Origin: CAZFYZ01 sp964523735
Lineage (GTDB): Bacteria; Armatimonadota; UBA5829
Direction: 5' to 3'
DNA: 56,296 nucleotides
Assembly (NCBI GenBank): GCA_964523735.1
Contig: CAZFYZ010000009.1
Span: 1 to 56,296, forward strand
The position numbers and the translations under genes were made by a program. A model generated the notes under the pieces. The model ran no database searches. It was not told where the DNA came from and worked only from the letters and a program-made list of their open reading frames with translations. Of this stretch, positions 7,777 to 15,582 are shown piece after piece (the stretch's first letter is position 1; the number at the start of each line of letters is the position of its first letter).

Positions 7777-8434
7777 CGGCCGTAAGAAGAGCGTAACAAC
7801 CCAGCAAGGAACTGTCATGCCACGCAGACGCGCGATTGGTCCACGAAGCACGGGAATCATCTGGGACCTGCTCGGTCCGGATGTCGGGACGAGGACAGTA
7901 ATGATCCTTGCCGATGTGAGCTTGCGTGTTGCGGGGTCGCTAAGCAGGGACACTGACGGTCAACTTCTCGTATCAGCCGCACGCGAGATTAGCGCCGATT
8001 CCAGAATTGCTGTCTCTGGGGTTGTCGAGAAGAATGCTGATGCCGCAGTCCGGGTGAGCGCGCGGCTGGTATCCCAACGAGACGCAATGCTCCGGGTGTT
8101 TGGCGCAGCAGTTCGCATCGCCGACGCTCGCCTTGCCGTCGCCAACACTGTGGAATCACTTGCCGATTTCTTTGTGCGCATTACCGGGTCCAGCCAGACT
8201 CAGACTGACGCGTCTCTTACGGTGATCGGCCTGCTCGACCGCAGCGCCGATGTGTATCTGGAGATAACCGACGCGGGGCTTGTCCGAGCCGACACACTGC
8301 TTGTGGTCACCCGGCCGGTGACTCTCGCGGTGGATAACGAATTGCTCGTGCTACAGCGCCTGGTCCCTGACCTGGCGACACATCAGACAATCTACGCGGT
8401 TCTCGTACACGAGAGCCATTCAATACAAGTTTGA
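7763..8434 (+). CDS. 14-residue tandem-repeat solenoid protein
   Basis: The start is GTG 7763, overlapping the small gene before it. The 223-residue product has a basic N-terminus and then, from about residue 51 to 204, an uninterrupted series of about eleven 14-residue units, each 'D-x-x-L/V/I-x-V-x-x-x-x-x-x-x-A', for example DGQLLVSAAREISA, DSRIAVSGVVEKNA and DARLAVANTVESLA. The exact spacing without insertions suggests a regular beta-solenoid or fibre shaft. No enzyme motif and no signal peptide are seen. In this context it is probably a tail fibre or tail-tube-associated spacer. Confidence 0.65.
   Translation: MAVRSGRKKSVTTQQGTVMPRRRAIGPRSTGIIWDLLGPDVGTRTVMILADVSLRVAGSLSRDTDGQLLVSAAREISADSRIAVSGVVEKNADAAVRVSARLVSQRDAMLRVFGAAVRIADARLAVANTVESLADFFVRITGSSQTQTDASLTVIGLLDRSADVYLEITDAGLVRADTLLVVTRPVTLAVDNELLVLQRLVPDLATHQTIYAVLVHESHSIQV
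7913..8374 (+). repeat. 42-bp-period coding repeat (about 11 units)
   Basis: Within the preceding gene the encoded 14-residue unit recurs without length change. The DNA copies are diverged: the amino-acid pattern (Asp at position 1, hydrophobics at 4 and 6) is kept while third positions vary. The repeat is therefore old and maintained by selection, not a recent slippage product. Confidence 0.65.
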
Positions 8435-8448
8435 AGGAGAATGATGAT

Positions 8449-8982
8449 ATGTCTCTTGGACTCATAACACGAAGCGGCCGGGTGCTTACGGCCCGGCTTC
8501 TCAAAGGTGATCCCATCGACGGGATAACGCACTGCGCCATAGGTGACGGCGACGACACATTCACCGATCCCATGAACCCGCCGGATGTGAGCGTGGATCA
8601 GGTGGGCCTGATTCATGAGCGCGCCAGGAAGCGCTGCTACAAGATTGCCTTTCTCAGAGAAGATCCTGAGGGCGTATTGGAGGTAAACGGTATCCGCTAT
8701 TCCGAGTCGGGACTGGAAACGCAGACCATCGGCGTGTTCTTCCGATTCGAGGAAGCGGAGGCAAATGGAATCACGATCCGCGAGTATGGATTCTTCGGCG
8801 GAGACGTCGAGTATGTGGATGGCCACCAGTCTGACTATGCCGAAGGCGGCGTGTATGACGCGGCAACCAATCCGTCGGGCCAGGTGAAAACACCGGGCTA
8901 TCTTTATGAAGTGAAGAACATCCCAGATTTCAACAAAACCTCCGATACGCGGGTGGAGCTTGTCGGGATTATCAAGATATAA
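8449..8982 (+). CDS. Tail-fibre/collar-like protein
   Basis: The true start is ATG 8449, nine bases behind AAGGAG at 8434-8439. The 177-residue protein opens with MSLGLITRSGRVLTARLLKG and IDGITHCAIGDGDD. The latter resembles the N-terminal particle-binding part of phage tail-fibre proteins, where 'I-x-x-x-A-x-G-x-G' is common. A central 'TQTIGVFFRFEEAEANGITI' stretch and REYGFFGGDV follow. It lies just upstream of the giant DUF4815 protein, and both probably belong to the host-contact apparatus. The fibre assignment is inferred from position and this motif. Confidence 0.55.
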   Translation: MSLGLITRSGRVLTARLLKGDPIDGITHCAIGDGDDTFTDPMNPPDVSVDQVGLIHERARKRCYKIAFLREDPEGVLEVNGIRYSESGLETQTIGVFFRFEEAEANGITIREYGFFGGDVEYVDGHQSDYAEGGVYDAATNPSGQVKTPGYLYEVKNIPDFNKTSDTRVELVGIIKI

Positions 8983-8992
8983 GGAGGCGATC

Positions 8993-11900
8993 ATGTCCAT
9001 ATCCAGAAACACTTTCGACCCTGCGAAAAACTACAAGCGGGTCAGGTATCATCAGGACCGCGACCTCTTGGACTCGGAGCTTAACGAGTCCCAGGATATT
9101 GCCATTCATGAGCAGAAGAAGATCGCGGACCTGCTATTCAGAGATGGAGCCATCATAGGCGGCCTTGTGCCGCAGGTGTCAAATAATGTTGTGACTCTCT
9201 CCGTCGGCGTGGTCTACATCGATGGTCATATCGAGCAGGTGCCCGGGGCCGCGCTCACATACGATCCCGCCAAGTCCGAAGGCGTTGACTACGTCTATGT
9301 CGAGCTTCTGAAGTACAACTACACCCACAACCAGGACGCGGTGCTCATCAACCCTGCGACGGGTGAGCCGACTGCCGAACGCGAGAAGTGGGTGCTTGTC
9401 CTTCGGGAACGAGACACATCGGCCGACAGCCTCCCGAATAATGTCACCGAGCGCAGAGTGGTCCCGATCTACAAGTTCGACCGCGCGACCGGCGAAGTGA
9501 CAGCAACGGTGCTCGAAAAGTCGAACCTCTATCTGCAGAATTTCCTCGGGACTCTCCCCGGCAGCAGAATCACGGTTTCGTCGATCACCGAAGACCAGCT
9601 TGACTTCGCGGCGGCTGAAGGACTGAACTCGCTCTTGCAGAATCTTGCCGAACGGACCTATGACCAGGCTGGGAGTTACCTTGTGCGTGGGTTCGACAGC
9701 TTTATAGGCGGCAATGACGGCGCGAGTGTGCAGGTCGTCACAAACGCGGGCAGAGCATATGTCCAGGGGATCAGACTGCAGAAGGACCTGCCGTCCACGA
9801 CGACTGTCCCGAAGTCAATCGCCACCAAGTCCGTGCGTGGCGAGCAAAAGACATACGTCGCCACTGAACGGCGTTACGCTCTGAACTGTGACCCCCTCAA
9901 GGAGACTACCCAGGTCGAGGCAATAGTCGAGATAACCGCCAATGTAACGCGCGGCTCGGTCGGCGGTGGAGAGGACCTGCTTGCACCTAATCCGGTTGTT
10001 GATATTCTGGAGGTCAGCCAAGGCGCGACCATATTCACGGAGGGAACCGATTGGCAACAGTCGGGAAACTCGGTCGATTGGCTTGGCTCCGGCAATGAAC
10101 CGGCCATAGGCACGACTTACACCGTCCGCTGGACTTATGTGAAGCAGATGGCCAAGGGCACGGACTACGTCGACGGCGGGTGGTTTGGGCGGTCCGGATA
10201 TCCGGCGGCAGCCGAGTACTATTATGTGCTCACGGCGCTGTCGGCGTCGGGCGAGACCGCATATGCCTCTCCAAAGGTAGTATCTCGTCAGACCGTTGCT
10301 GGAGAGATAAACCTCATTACATGGAGGCCGATATCTAGTGCGACTGGATACCGGGTATATCGCGCCACCCAGAACTCTGGCAGGAGTGATTTCAAGCGGC
10401 TGGTGGAACTGGCCTCGGGCGTCACATCATACATCGACGACGGCGCGGATACGACCGGCACAAGCAGCCCACCGGCATCCAACTCCAGCGGCCTGTCTGC
10501 TCCCGATCCGTCGATAGCGCTCGGTAACACGAGTATCATCAATTTCGGCAAGACGGGTGTAGGCAGTGATCCGGTCAGCGGCTCGAATTGTAGCGTAGAC
10601 TACGACTACTACCTGGGTCGCAAGGATATCATCTACGCGACCGCCAGGGAGATTCTGCGCGTTGAAGGTGCGCCCTCGGACTTCCCGAAGCTCCCGATTG
10701 TGCCGGAGGGCACTCTTGCTCTTGCAAGCGTGGACTGTCCACCAAACTCGGTAGCGATGACCGTCTGCAACTTCGGTCTGAACCGAATCACGATGGCTCA
10801 GATCCACCAGGTCATGCAGGACGTCGAGGACCTGAAATACAACGATGCACAGTATCAGATGAATAACAACCTGCAGAACCGGGACGCCCAGACCAAGAAG
10901 GGGATATACTCAGATGACTTCTCCAACGAAGCCCAGTCGGACACGTTCCATGCAGAGTGGAGCGCCCGGGTGGACGGCGTTCGCAAGTTTGTTGCCCCGG
11001 ACCGAGCCGCTACTCCCCGGGTACTCCAGGTTGATCAGGCGCACAGCAATGCTCTCTTCAAAGGCAGTCTCGCTTTGCTTCCGGCAACCGAGCGTGTGCT
11101 CGTCGAGCAGCTTGACTGGTCGGAAGAGAAGAACATCAATCCGTATGCCGTGTTTGAAAAGCCCCCGGCGATGATAGAGGCCACGCCAAACATAGGCCGC
11201 AGAGGTCAGACAGGCATTGCCGTCACCGGAGCGAACTTCACGCCCAGTGTTACCAACATCACGGTTCGCTGCGACGGCCAGGTCGTCGCAAGTGACGTCC
11301 ATTCAGACGAAGCCGGACGCGTGACGACATCATTTACAATCCCAGAGAATGCGCGGAACGGCAACCGGATAGTCGAGATGACGGATGGTACATATTCCGC
11401 CCAGGCGATGCTGCAGGTGAACGATCCGCTGGTGATTACGCGTGTTGAGCGTGTCGAGGTGACCAACACCATCATCCAGCAGCAGACCATAGTTCAGCAA
11501 CAAACGATTATCCGGGAGGTCGAGCCCAGGATCATCCGCGTGCCCGTCGAGCGAATCGTTTGGAGGACAGTACCGGCCCCGGCCCGGCGTGATCCCCTTG
11601 CGCAGACATTCAGTTTCACTCAGAACCGCGTGATCTCCGCCATAGGGGTGTACTTCACGAGGAAAGACGCATCCGTTCCGGTGACGGTCCAGATTCGTGG
11701 AGTGACCACCGGCCTCCCCAACGAAACGGTTCTCGCCGAGAAGGTGGTCTCGCCTGCCGAGATAGCTCTCAACGCGGAGACCAAGGTAGTTTTCAGCGAT
11801 CCGTTTTACGTCCAGGCTAACCAGAGCGTCGCTGTCGTGCTACTCACCAACTCCACGAACTATCGGGTCAGGATCGCCAGCCTCGGTCAGATGGGCAGGA

Positions 11901-12604
11901 ATGGCGTCATCACTCGCCAGACCTACGCGGCGGGTGTACTTCTGGAAAGCTCCAACGCCGAGACCTGGACTCCGCTGAACGGCTCGGACCTCAACATGCG
12001 GATCTACGGGTATGACTTCGCGGCTTCCGGGGAAATTCGATTCCAGCAAGTAACCGGCGTGCAGTTTTCGGATCTCAACCTGGACGAGTATTCCGCCATC
12101 CCGCAGGGAACGGGTATGATCTGGGAGTATTCGACCGATGCGGGGGTCACCTGGGACGCCATCGTTCCCGCTGAGGAGGAGCGGCTTCCCAATATCGCCA
12201 CTCGGGTAGTTGTTAGAGCCAGGCTCACGACCGGCGCAACCAACGACACTCCGGCCTTGAACTACAAGGACGTGAACCTCATCGGCTACTTGAACAACCC
12301 CGATGGCACGTATATCTCACGCGAGAACGAGCTGACGCAGGGGGTCGAGTCCACCAAGGTTTACGCTCAGATGAACATCCCGAGCGGCTGCTCGCTCAAC
12401 TGGTTCGCCTCAAATGACGGCGGCACTACCTGGGAGCCGATGACTCTCGATAGCACCCGCGAGGTAGACCAGACCTGGACTGAGTATGTCTTCCTGCGGG
12501 CGTTCACCAACCCGGCAAGCAATCGCGTCCGCTACAAGGCAGTGATGACAGGCAACAATCTGATCTATCCGCGCATCCACTCCTTGGGCGCGACATTGAG
12601 CTAA
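8993..12604 (+). CDS. DUF4815 tail-fibre protein with FN3 and TIG/IPT domains
   Basis: The start is ATG 8993, four bases behind AAGGAGG at 8982-8988, giving 1203 residues. The N-terminus (SRNTFDPAKNYKRVRYHQDR, then DLLDSELNESQDI) is the DUF4815 signature of large phage virion proteins. In order there follow a beta-rich head region, an FN3-like domain (about 400-490, YYYVLTALSASGE then YRVYRATQ), a helical region near 600, an IPT/TIG Ig-like domain (about 720-810, PNIGRRGQTGIAVTGANF), a Gln-rich coiled coil (about 826-845) and a C-terminal beta domain. It is the largest tail protein here and probably the main adhesin or fibre. Confidence 0.75.
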   Translation: MSISRNTFDPAKNYKRVRYHQDRDLLDSELNESQDIAIHEQKKIADLLFRDGAIIGGLVPQVSNNVVTLSVGVVYIDGHIEQVPGAALTYDPAKSEGVDYVYVELLKYNYTHNQDAVLINPATGEPTAEREKWVLVLRERDTSADSLPNNVTERRVVPIYKFDRATGEVTATVLEKSNLYLQNFLGTLPGSRITVSSITEDQLDFAAAEGLNSLLQNLAERTYDQAGSYLVRGFDSFIGGNDGASVQVVTNAGRAYVQGIRLQKDLPSTTTVPKSIATKSVRGEQKTYVATERRYALNCDPLKETTQVEAIVEITANVTRGSVGGGEDLLAPNPVVDILEVSQGATIFTEGTDWQQSGNSVDWLGSGNEPAIGTTYTVRWTYVKQMAKGTDYVDGGWFGRSGYPAAAEYYYVLTALSASGETAYASPKVVSRQTVAGEINLITWRPISSATGYRVYRATQNSGRSDFKRLVELASGVTSYIDDGADTTGTSSPPASNSSGLSAPDPSIALGNTSIINFGKTGVGSDPVSGSNCSVDYDYYLGRKDIIYATAREILRVEGAPSDFPKLPIVPEGTLALASVDCPPNSVAMTVCNFGLNRITMAQIHQVMQDVEDLKYNDAQYQMNNNLQNRDAQTKKGIYSDDFSNEAQSDTFHAEWSARVDGVRKFVAPDRAATPRVLQVDQAHSNALFKGSLALLPATERVLVEQLDWSEEKNINPYAVFEKPPAMIEATPNIGRRGQTGIAVTGANFTPSVTNITVRCDGQVVASDVHSDEAGRVTTSFTIPENARNGNRIVEMTDGTYSAQAMLQVNDPLVITRVERVEVTNTIIQQQTIVQQQTIIREVEPRIIRVPVERIVWRTVPAPARRDPLAQTFSFTQNRVISAIGVYFTRKDASVPVTVQIRGVTTGLPNETVLAEKVVSPAEIALNAETKVVFSDPFYVQANQSVAVVLLTNSTNYRVRIASLGQMGRNGVITRQTYAAGVLLESSNAETWTPLNGSDLNMRIYGYDFAASGEIRFQQVTGVQFSDLNLDEYSAIPQGTGMIWEYSTDAGVTWDAIVPAEEERLPNIATRVVVRARLTTGATNDTPALNYKDVNLIGYLNNPDGTYISRENELTQGVESTKVYAQMNIPSGCSLNWFASNDGGTTWEPMTLDSTREVDQTWTEYVFLRAFTNPASNRVRYKAVMTGNNLIYPRIHSLGATLS

Positions 12605-12613
12605 GGAGGGGCT

Positions 12614-12898
12614 ATGCGTGTTCATCGACGCGGCGGGATGACTGAGTTCATCCCGTCGCCCTCCGAGAAACGAGACGGCGTCATTCGAAACCACGTGCTC
12701 GATCTGCTCGCCAACCTCGATGAGCGACTGCGGCGGATAGAGGAAGCGGCTGGGCTACCTGCGGATCTGGCCGACGCATTTGCCGACGCTATGGCGCTTA
12801 TTGTCCACGAAGAAGCCCTTGTCCGGCGTCTCAACGAAAAGCTACTTGATGCTGGTGTCTTGCATCCGGATCACGACCACTGCTTGAATACCACGTAA
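12614..12898 (+). CDS. Small tail-block protein
   Basis: The 94-residue product starts at ATG 12614 behind AAGGAGGGG at 12604-12612, immediately after the DUF4815 stop. It is mostly helical and charged (RNHVLDLLANLDERLRRIEEAA) and ends in a His/Asp-rich tail (PDHDHCLNTT). It could be a chaperone or trimerisation helper for the fibre encoded before it, as many phages place a small fibre-assembly gene there. No family was recognised. It is the last gene of the tail block; a 118-base non-coding stretch follows. Confidence 0.5.
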   Translation: MRVHRRGGMTEFIPSPSEKRDGVIRNHVLDLLANLDERLRRIEEAAGLPADLADAFADAMALIVHEEALVRRLNEKLLDAGVLHPDHDHCLNTT

Positions 12899-12912
12899 GA
12901 ACACTATTTCTG

Positions 12913-12942
12913 TTGGAATCCGCCTGAATACACTTGCAAAAT
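12913..12942 (+). promoter_or_regulatory. Possible sigma70 promoter before the amidoligase cassette
   Basis: TTGGAA (12913-12918) and CAAAAT (12937-12942) are spaced by 18 bases, each matching four of six consensus positions. The only gap in the tail/amidoligase region lies here, so a promoter is expected, but the match is weak. Confidence 0.3.
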
Positions 12943-12975
12943 CCGTTGGAATACGGCATTCATTGGTTGCGAGCA

Positions 12976-12987
12976 GAACATCTGTTC
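12976..12987 (+). promoter_or_regulatory. LexA-box-like palindrome (GAAC-N4-GTTC)
   Basis: GAACATCTGTTC forms the core of a perfect 18-base palindrome (12973-12990, GCAGAACA/TGTTCTGC). GAAC-N4-GTTC is the SOS-box core used by LexA in Gram-positive bacteria and several other phyla. It sits 29 bases before the start codon of the amidoligase and downstream of the possible promoter, where a bound repressor would block transcription. It could equally be an operator for a phage repressor. Confidence 0.45.
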
Positions 12988-13016
12988 TGCTTAGCGACTA
13001 GCGGAGGTAGCGTCAT

Positions 13017-13964
13017 ATGCAGATGCAGGAAGTCAGATTCGGAATTGAACTTGAGACCGTATCCAGAGACAGAGGCACGGTAGCACGTGCCATTCAAAGC
13101 GTAGTCGGAGGCGAGGTTGCTCACGTGGGAGGAAGCGGGTCATTCGACCCGTGGAGAGTGGTGGACGACAAAGGCAGAGCCTGGAACGTGGTTGCCGATT
13201 CTTCCCTCACGAGCGTACCGGCGAACTTGAGGGCGGAGGTGGTTTCGCCCATACTCGGCTACGATGACATCCCCGAACTCCAGAACGTGGTAAGGGCCGT
13301 GAGACGCTGTGGAGCGACTACGGACGACTGCACTGGCATCCACGTTCATCTGTCGCATCCCGATATCACCCCCAAGGCGCTCGCGAACCTCGCCAAGCTC
13401 ATCTACAAGCAGCAGGATATCATCTACGCGGCCCTCGGCGTGAACCAGCACCGGATGGACCGATACTGCAAGCCCATAGACCCCGCGTTCATAGAACGCA
13501 TTACTAAGAACCCGCCGAGGACGTTCAGGCAGCTCAATATCCAGTGGTACGGTCGATACGTGGAGCACCCACAGCGCTATGATTCGAGCCGCTACTCGAT
13601 CCTGAATTACAATGGGTTCTTTCTGAGGAATGCTCTGGAGCTGAGGGCATATAGTGGCAGTCTCCACGCAGGCCGAGTTAAGACCGTAATCCTTTTCAGC
13701 ATGGCGCTCCTCGCGCGGGCGATGAACTGCCGGGGAGCATCGGCGAAGAAACGGAAATACGATCCGGCGTCGGCACGCTACGATATGCGGGTTTTCCTCA
13801 TCTCCGCGCTCAAGATGAACGGCCCGGAGTTCAAAACGGCTCGTGCCCATCTGCTACGACTCATGCCTGGAGATTCGGCATGGAAGTACGGCAGACCAAC
13901 GCCCAAAGCGAAGAAGCCTGCGGACGAGAATGCCGCCCCCGTGGAGGTGTGCTGTGGAGCATAA
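13017..13964 (+). CDS. Phage-type amidoligase (Amidoligase_2 family)
   Basis: The 315-residue product starts at ATG 13017, nine bases after GGAGG. VRFGIELETVSRD near the N-terminus is the metal-binding 'G-x-E-x-E' strand of the glutamine-synthetase-fold COOH-NH2 ligases. CTGIHVHLS near residue 110 supplies the His pair, and ELRAYSGSL near residue 220 the late Glu/Arg motif. These enzymes join a carboxylate and an amine using ATP. The neighbours match the described phage and prokaryote sets in which an amidoligase is encoded with a class II glutamine amidotransferase and an AIG2-like cyclotransferase. The substrate (cell-wall peptide, protein side chain or small molecule) cannot be told. Confidence 0.8.
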   Translation: MQMQEVRFGIELETVSRDRGTVARAIQSVVGGEVAHVGGSGSFDPWRVVDDKGRAWNVVADSSLTSVPANLRAEVVSPILGYDDIPELQNVVRAVRRCGATTDDCTGIHVHLSHPDITPKALANLAKLIYKQQDIIYAALGVNQHRMDRYCKPIDPAFIERITKNPPRTFRQLNIQWYGRYVEHPQRYDSSRYSILNYNGFFLRNALELRAYSGSLHAGRVKTVILFSMALLARAMNCRGASAKKRKYDPASARYDMRVFLISALKMNGPEFKTARAHLLRLMPGDSAWKYGRPTPKAKKPADENAAPVEVCCGA

Positions 13965-14292
13965 GAAGATACAAGTGCCTGCCGAAGTATTAGTCGGTCT
14001 GGAAGCGGTCAGGCTTTCGGGCAAGACGAATATGCTGGATGCGCCCAGGGTGATCGAGCTTGCATTCGAAATGGGTCATGATGCCACGGCGCTATGGGTG
14101 TATGAAAACCGCAGCATTTATGCCCACGGCATATTCCACGGATTTACCAAAGTGGCCTCGCCGGACAGATGCCACCCTTCGCGCCACGTCGCGCAACACG
14201 GCACATCTGGCCGAGTAGTCGACAAATCATCCCAGGAGCGCGACTTGGACGATACGTGCGAGGGAGGTGAGAAGACATGTGCGGACAGGTAG
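13954..14292 (+). CDS. DUF5049-like protein
   Basis: The start is GTG 13954, six bases after GGAGG at 13943-13947 and inside the end of the amidoligase gene. The first 60 residues (IQVPAEVLVGLEAVRLSG, KTNMLDAPRVIELAFEMG) match my memory of DUF5049, a small helical domain from phages with the pattern 'R-x-x-G-x-T/x-N-M-x-D'. The C-terminal ~45 residues look unstructured and basic. The function of the family is unknown. Its place between the ligase and the amidotransferase suggests that it belongs to the same pathway, perhaps as a scaffold or substrate carrier, but that is inference. Confidence 0.6.
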   Translation: MEHKKIQVPAEVLVGLEAVRLSGKTNMLDAPRVIELAFEMGHDATALWVYENRSIYAHGIFHGFTKVASPDRCHPSRHVAQHGTSGRVVDKSSQERDLDDTCEGGEKTCADR

Positions 14293-15074
14293 GGGCCATC
14301 TTAGGAACCAAACGGCGCAGGCGGGACGAGATAGACTACATCACGTGGGCGTTCACAAGGATGCTCGAACTCAGTGAAGAGCGTGGTCCCCATGCAACGG
14401 GTGTAGCCTGGGTGAACAAAGCTGGCGAGCACAGGCTGTTCAAGCGCCCGATTGCGGCAAGTGAGTTCGTGCGGGACAAAGCTTTCGGCGAAGTGCTGGG
14501 TGATGTGGATAACAGCGCCACCGTGCTGATGGGCCACACCCGCTTTGTGACGCGTGGCAATGCCGCAGTCAATGAGAATAACCACCCGCTGCGAACTGGA
14601 GACTGCCTGATTACCCACAACGGCACGGTCCTGAACGCCGACTACCTCTTTCATCGCTTTGGCTTTGAGAGGCATGCCGAGGTCGACAGCGAGATCCTTG
14701 GGCGGATCGCGGACGCCAGCATAGTCGGCGACCGCATAGATGTGAAGGCGCTGCGGGGCAGGCTCGCTCTCTGTCGAGGTCAGATTAGCGCGGTCATTGT
14801 AGCAAAGACCGACCCCGGGACCGTGATTATTGCCAAGGGCAACAAGCCACTGGAACTGGTCTACCACCCAAAGCTGCGCGCTGTCTTCTACGCGTCGTCC
14901 GCGAAGTATCTGCAGGGCGCGTTGGCGGATGCTTCCGACTGGCAACATATGCCGCTCAAGCCAATGACGATCTGCGTGCTGAACTGCTCCGGCCTTTCCA
15001 GTCCCCGGCGAGTACCATTCGATTTCCTGGCTCAGGCCAAAGCGATGACACCGAAAGGGGTGATGACAATATGA
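14277..15074 (+). CDS. Class II glutamine amidotransferase (Ntn-type)
   Basis: The 265-residue protein begins MCGQVGAI, so removal of Met exposes the nucleophilic Cys2 characteristic of class II (GlmS/PurF-type) glutaminase domains. Further marks are RGPHATGVAW, LMGHTRFVTRGNAAVNENNH (Arg and Asn oxyanion region) and ITHNGTVLNADYL (the 'H-N-G' loop). Only the glutaminase domain is present, with no fused synthetase, so it must feed ammonia to a partner; the amidoligase encoded two genes upstream is the obvious one. It overlaps the preceding gene by 16 bases and the following by 4. Confidence 0.85.
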   Translation: MCGQVGAILGTKRRRRDEIDYITWAFTRMLELSEERGPHATGVAWVNKAGEHRLFKRPIAASEFVRDKAFGEVLGDVDNSATVLMGHTRFVTRGNAAVNENNHPLRTGDCLITHNGTVLNADYLFHRFGFERHAEVDSEILGRIADASIVGDRIDVKALRGRLALCRGQISAVIVAKTDPGTVIIAKGNKPLELVYHPKLRAVFYASSAKYLQGALADASDWQHMPLKPMTICVLNCSGLSSPRRVPFDFLAQAKAMTPKGVMTI

Positions 15075-15565
15075 GCCATGACCAACTGTTCCGTCTCTTT
15101 TGCTACGGCAGTTTGAAGCGGGGATTTTGGAACCATGAGCCATTCTGCGGCACGGCCATTTCGATTGAACTGGCTACAGTGCGCGGAAGGCTCTATGAGT
15201 ATCCGTCTGGAATACCGGTAATGGAAGTCCCTGAGTGTGATATCATCGCTCACGGTTCGGCGGACATAGCGGGTGACATGTCCCTGCAGCAACGCCTCAT
15301 TGCCGATGCTCCGGAATACACCGAGTCAGATCACGGTATCTGGCGGCATATCTGTGGTGAGCTTATTACGCTGCCGACCCCCGTGATCACGGTTCCGCCG
15401 ATTGACAGGCTGGAGGGGTTTCATCCCGACGGCGCGTCTCTATATATCCGTGTTCTGGTTCCAGTGAAGCTATCCGACGAACGTATTACGGCCGCATGGT
15501 GCTATGTCTCTACGAGCCGGACGCTTCAAAGCGCACGTGCGACTGATGAGACAATGTGGCCATAG
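15071..15565 (+). CDS. Gamma-glutamylcyclotransferase-like (AIG2/GGCT) protein
   Basis: The 164-residue product starts at ATG 15071 over the amidotransferase stop. RLFCYGSLKRGFWNHE is the YGSL-x-x-G substrate loop of GGCT/AIG2 proteins and IDRLEGFHPDG the 'D-x-x-E-G' motif with the expected catalytic Glu. The family cyclises gamma-glutamyl groups to 5-oxoproline, releasing the amine. Alongside an amidoligase it would undo or trim gamma-glutamyl or isopeptide linkages, giving a make/unmake pair. It is the last gene of the cassette and ends 17 bases before the convergent metallo-beta-lactamase gene. Confidence 0.78.
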   Translation: MSHDQLFRLFCYGSLKRGFWNHEPFCGTAISIELATVRGRLYEYPSGIPVMEVPECDIIAHGSADIAGDMSLQQRLIADAPEYTESDHGIWRHICGELITLPTPVITVPPIDRLEGFHPDGASLYIRVLVPVKLSDERITAAWCYVSTSRTLQSARATDETMWP

Positions 15566-15582
15566 TGCCGTGATCTATGACT

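Noticed and set aside
6760..7953. 397-residue minus-strand open frame
   Set aside because: It lies antisense to two tail genes with good ribosome-binding sites, shows no recognisable domain, and its composition is that of a shadow frame in GC-rich DNA.
14301..15143. 280-residue minus-strand frame
   Set aside because: Antisense to the clear glutaminase gene; no motif.
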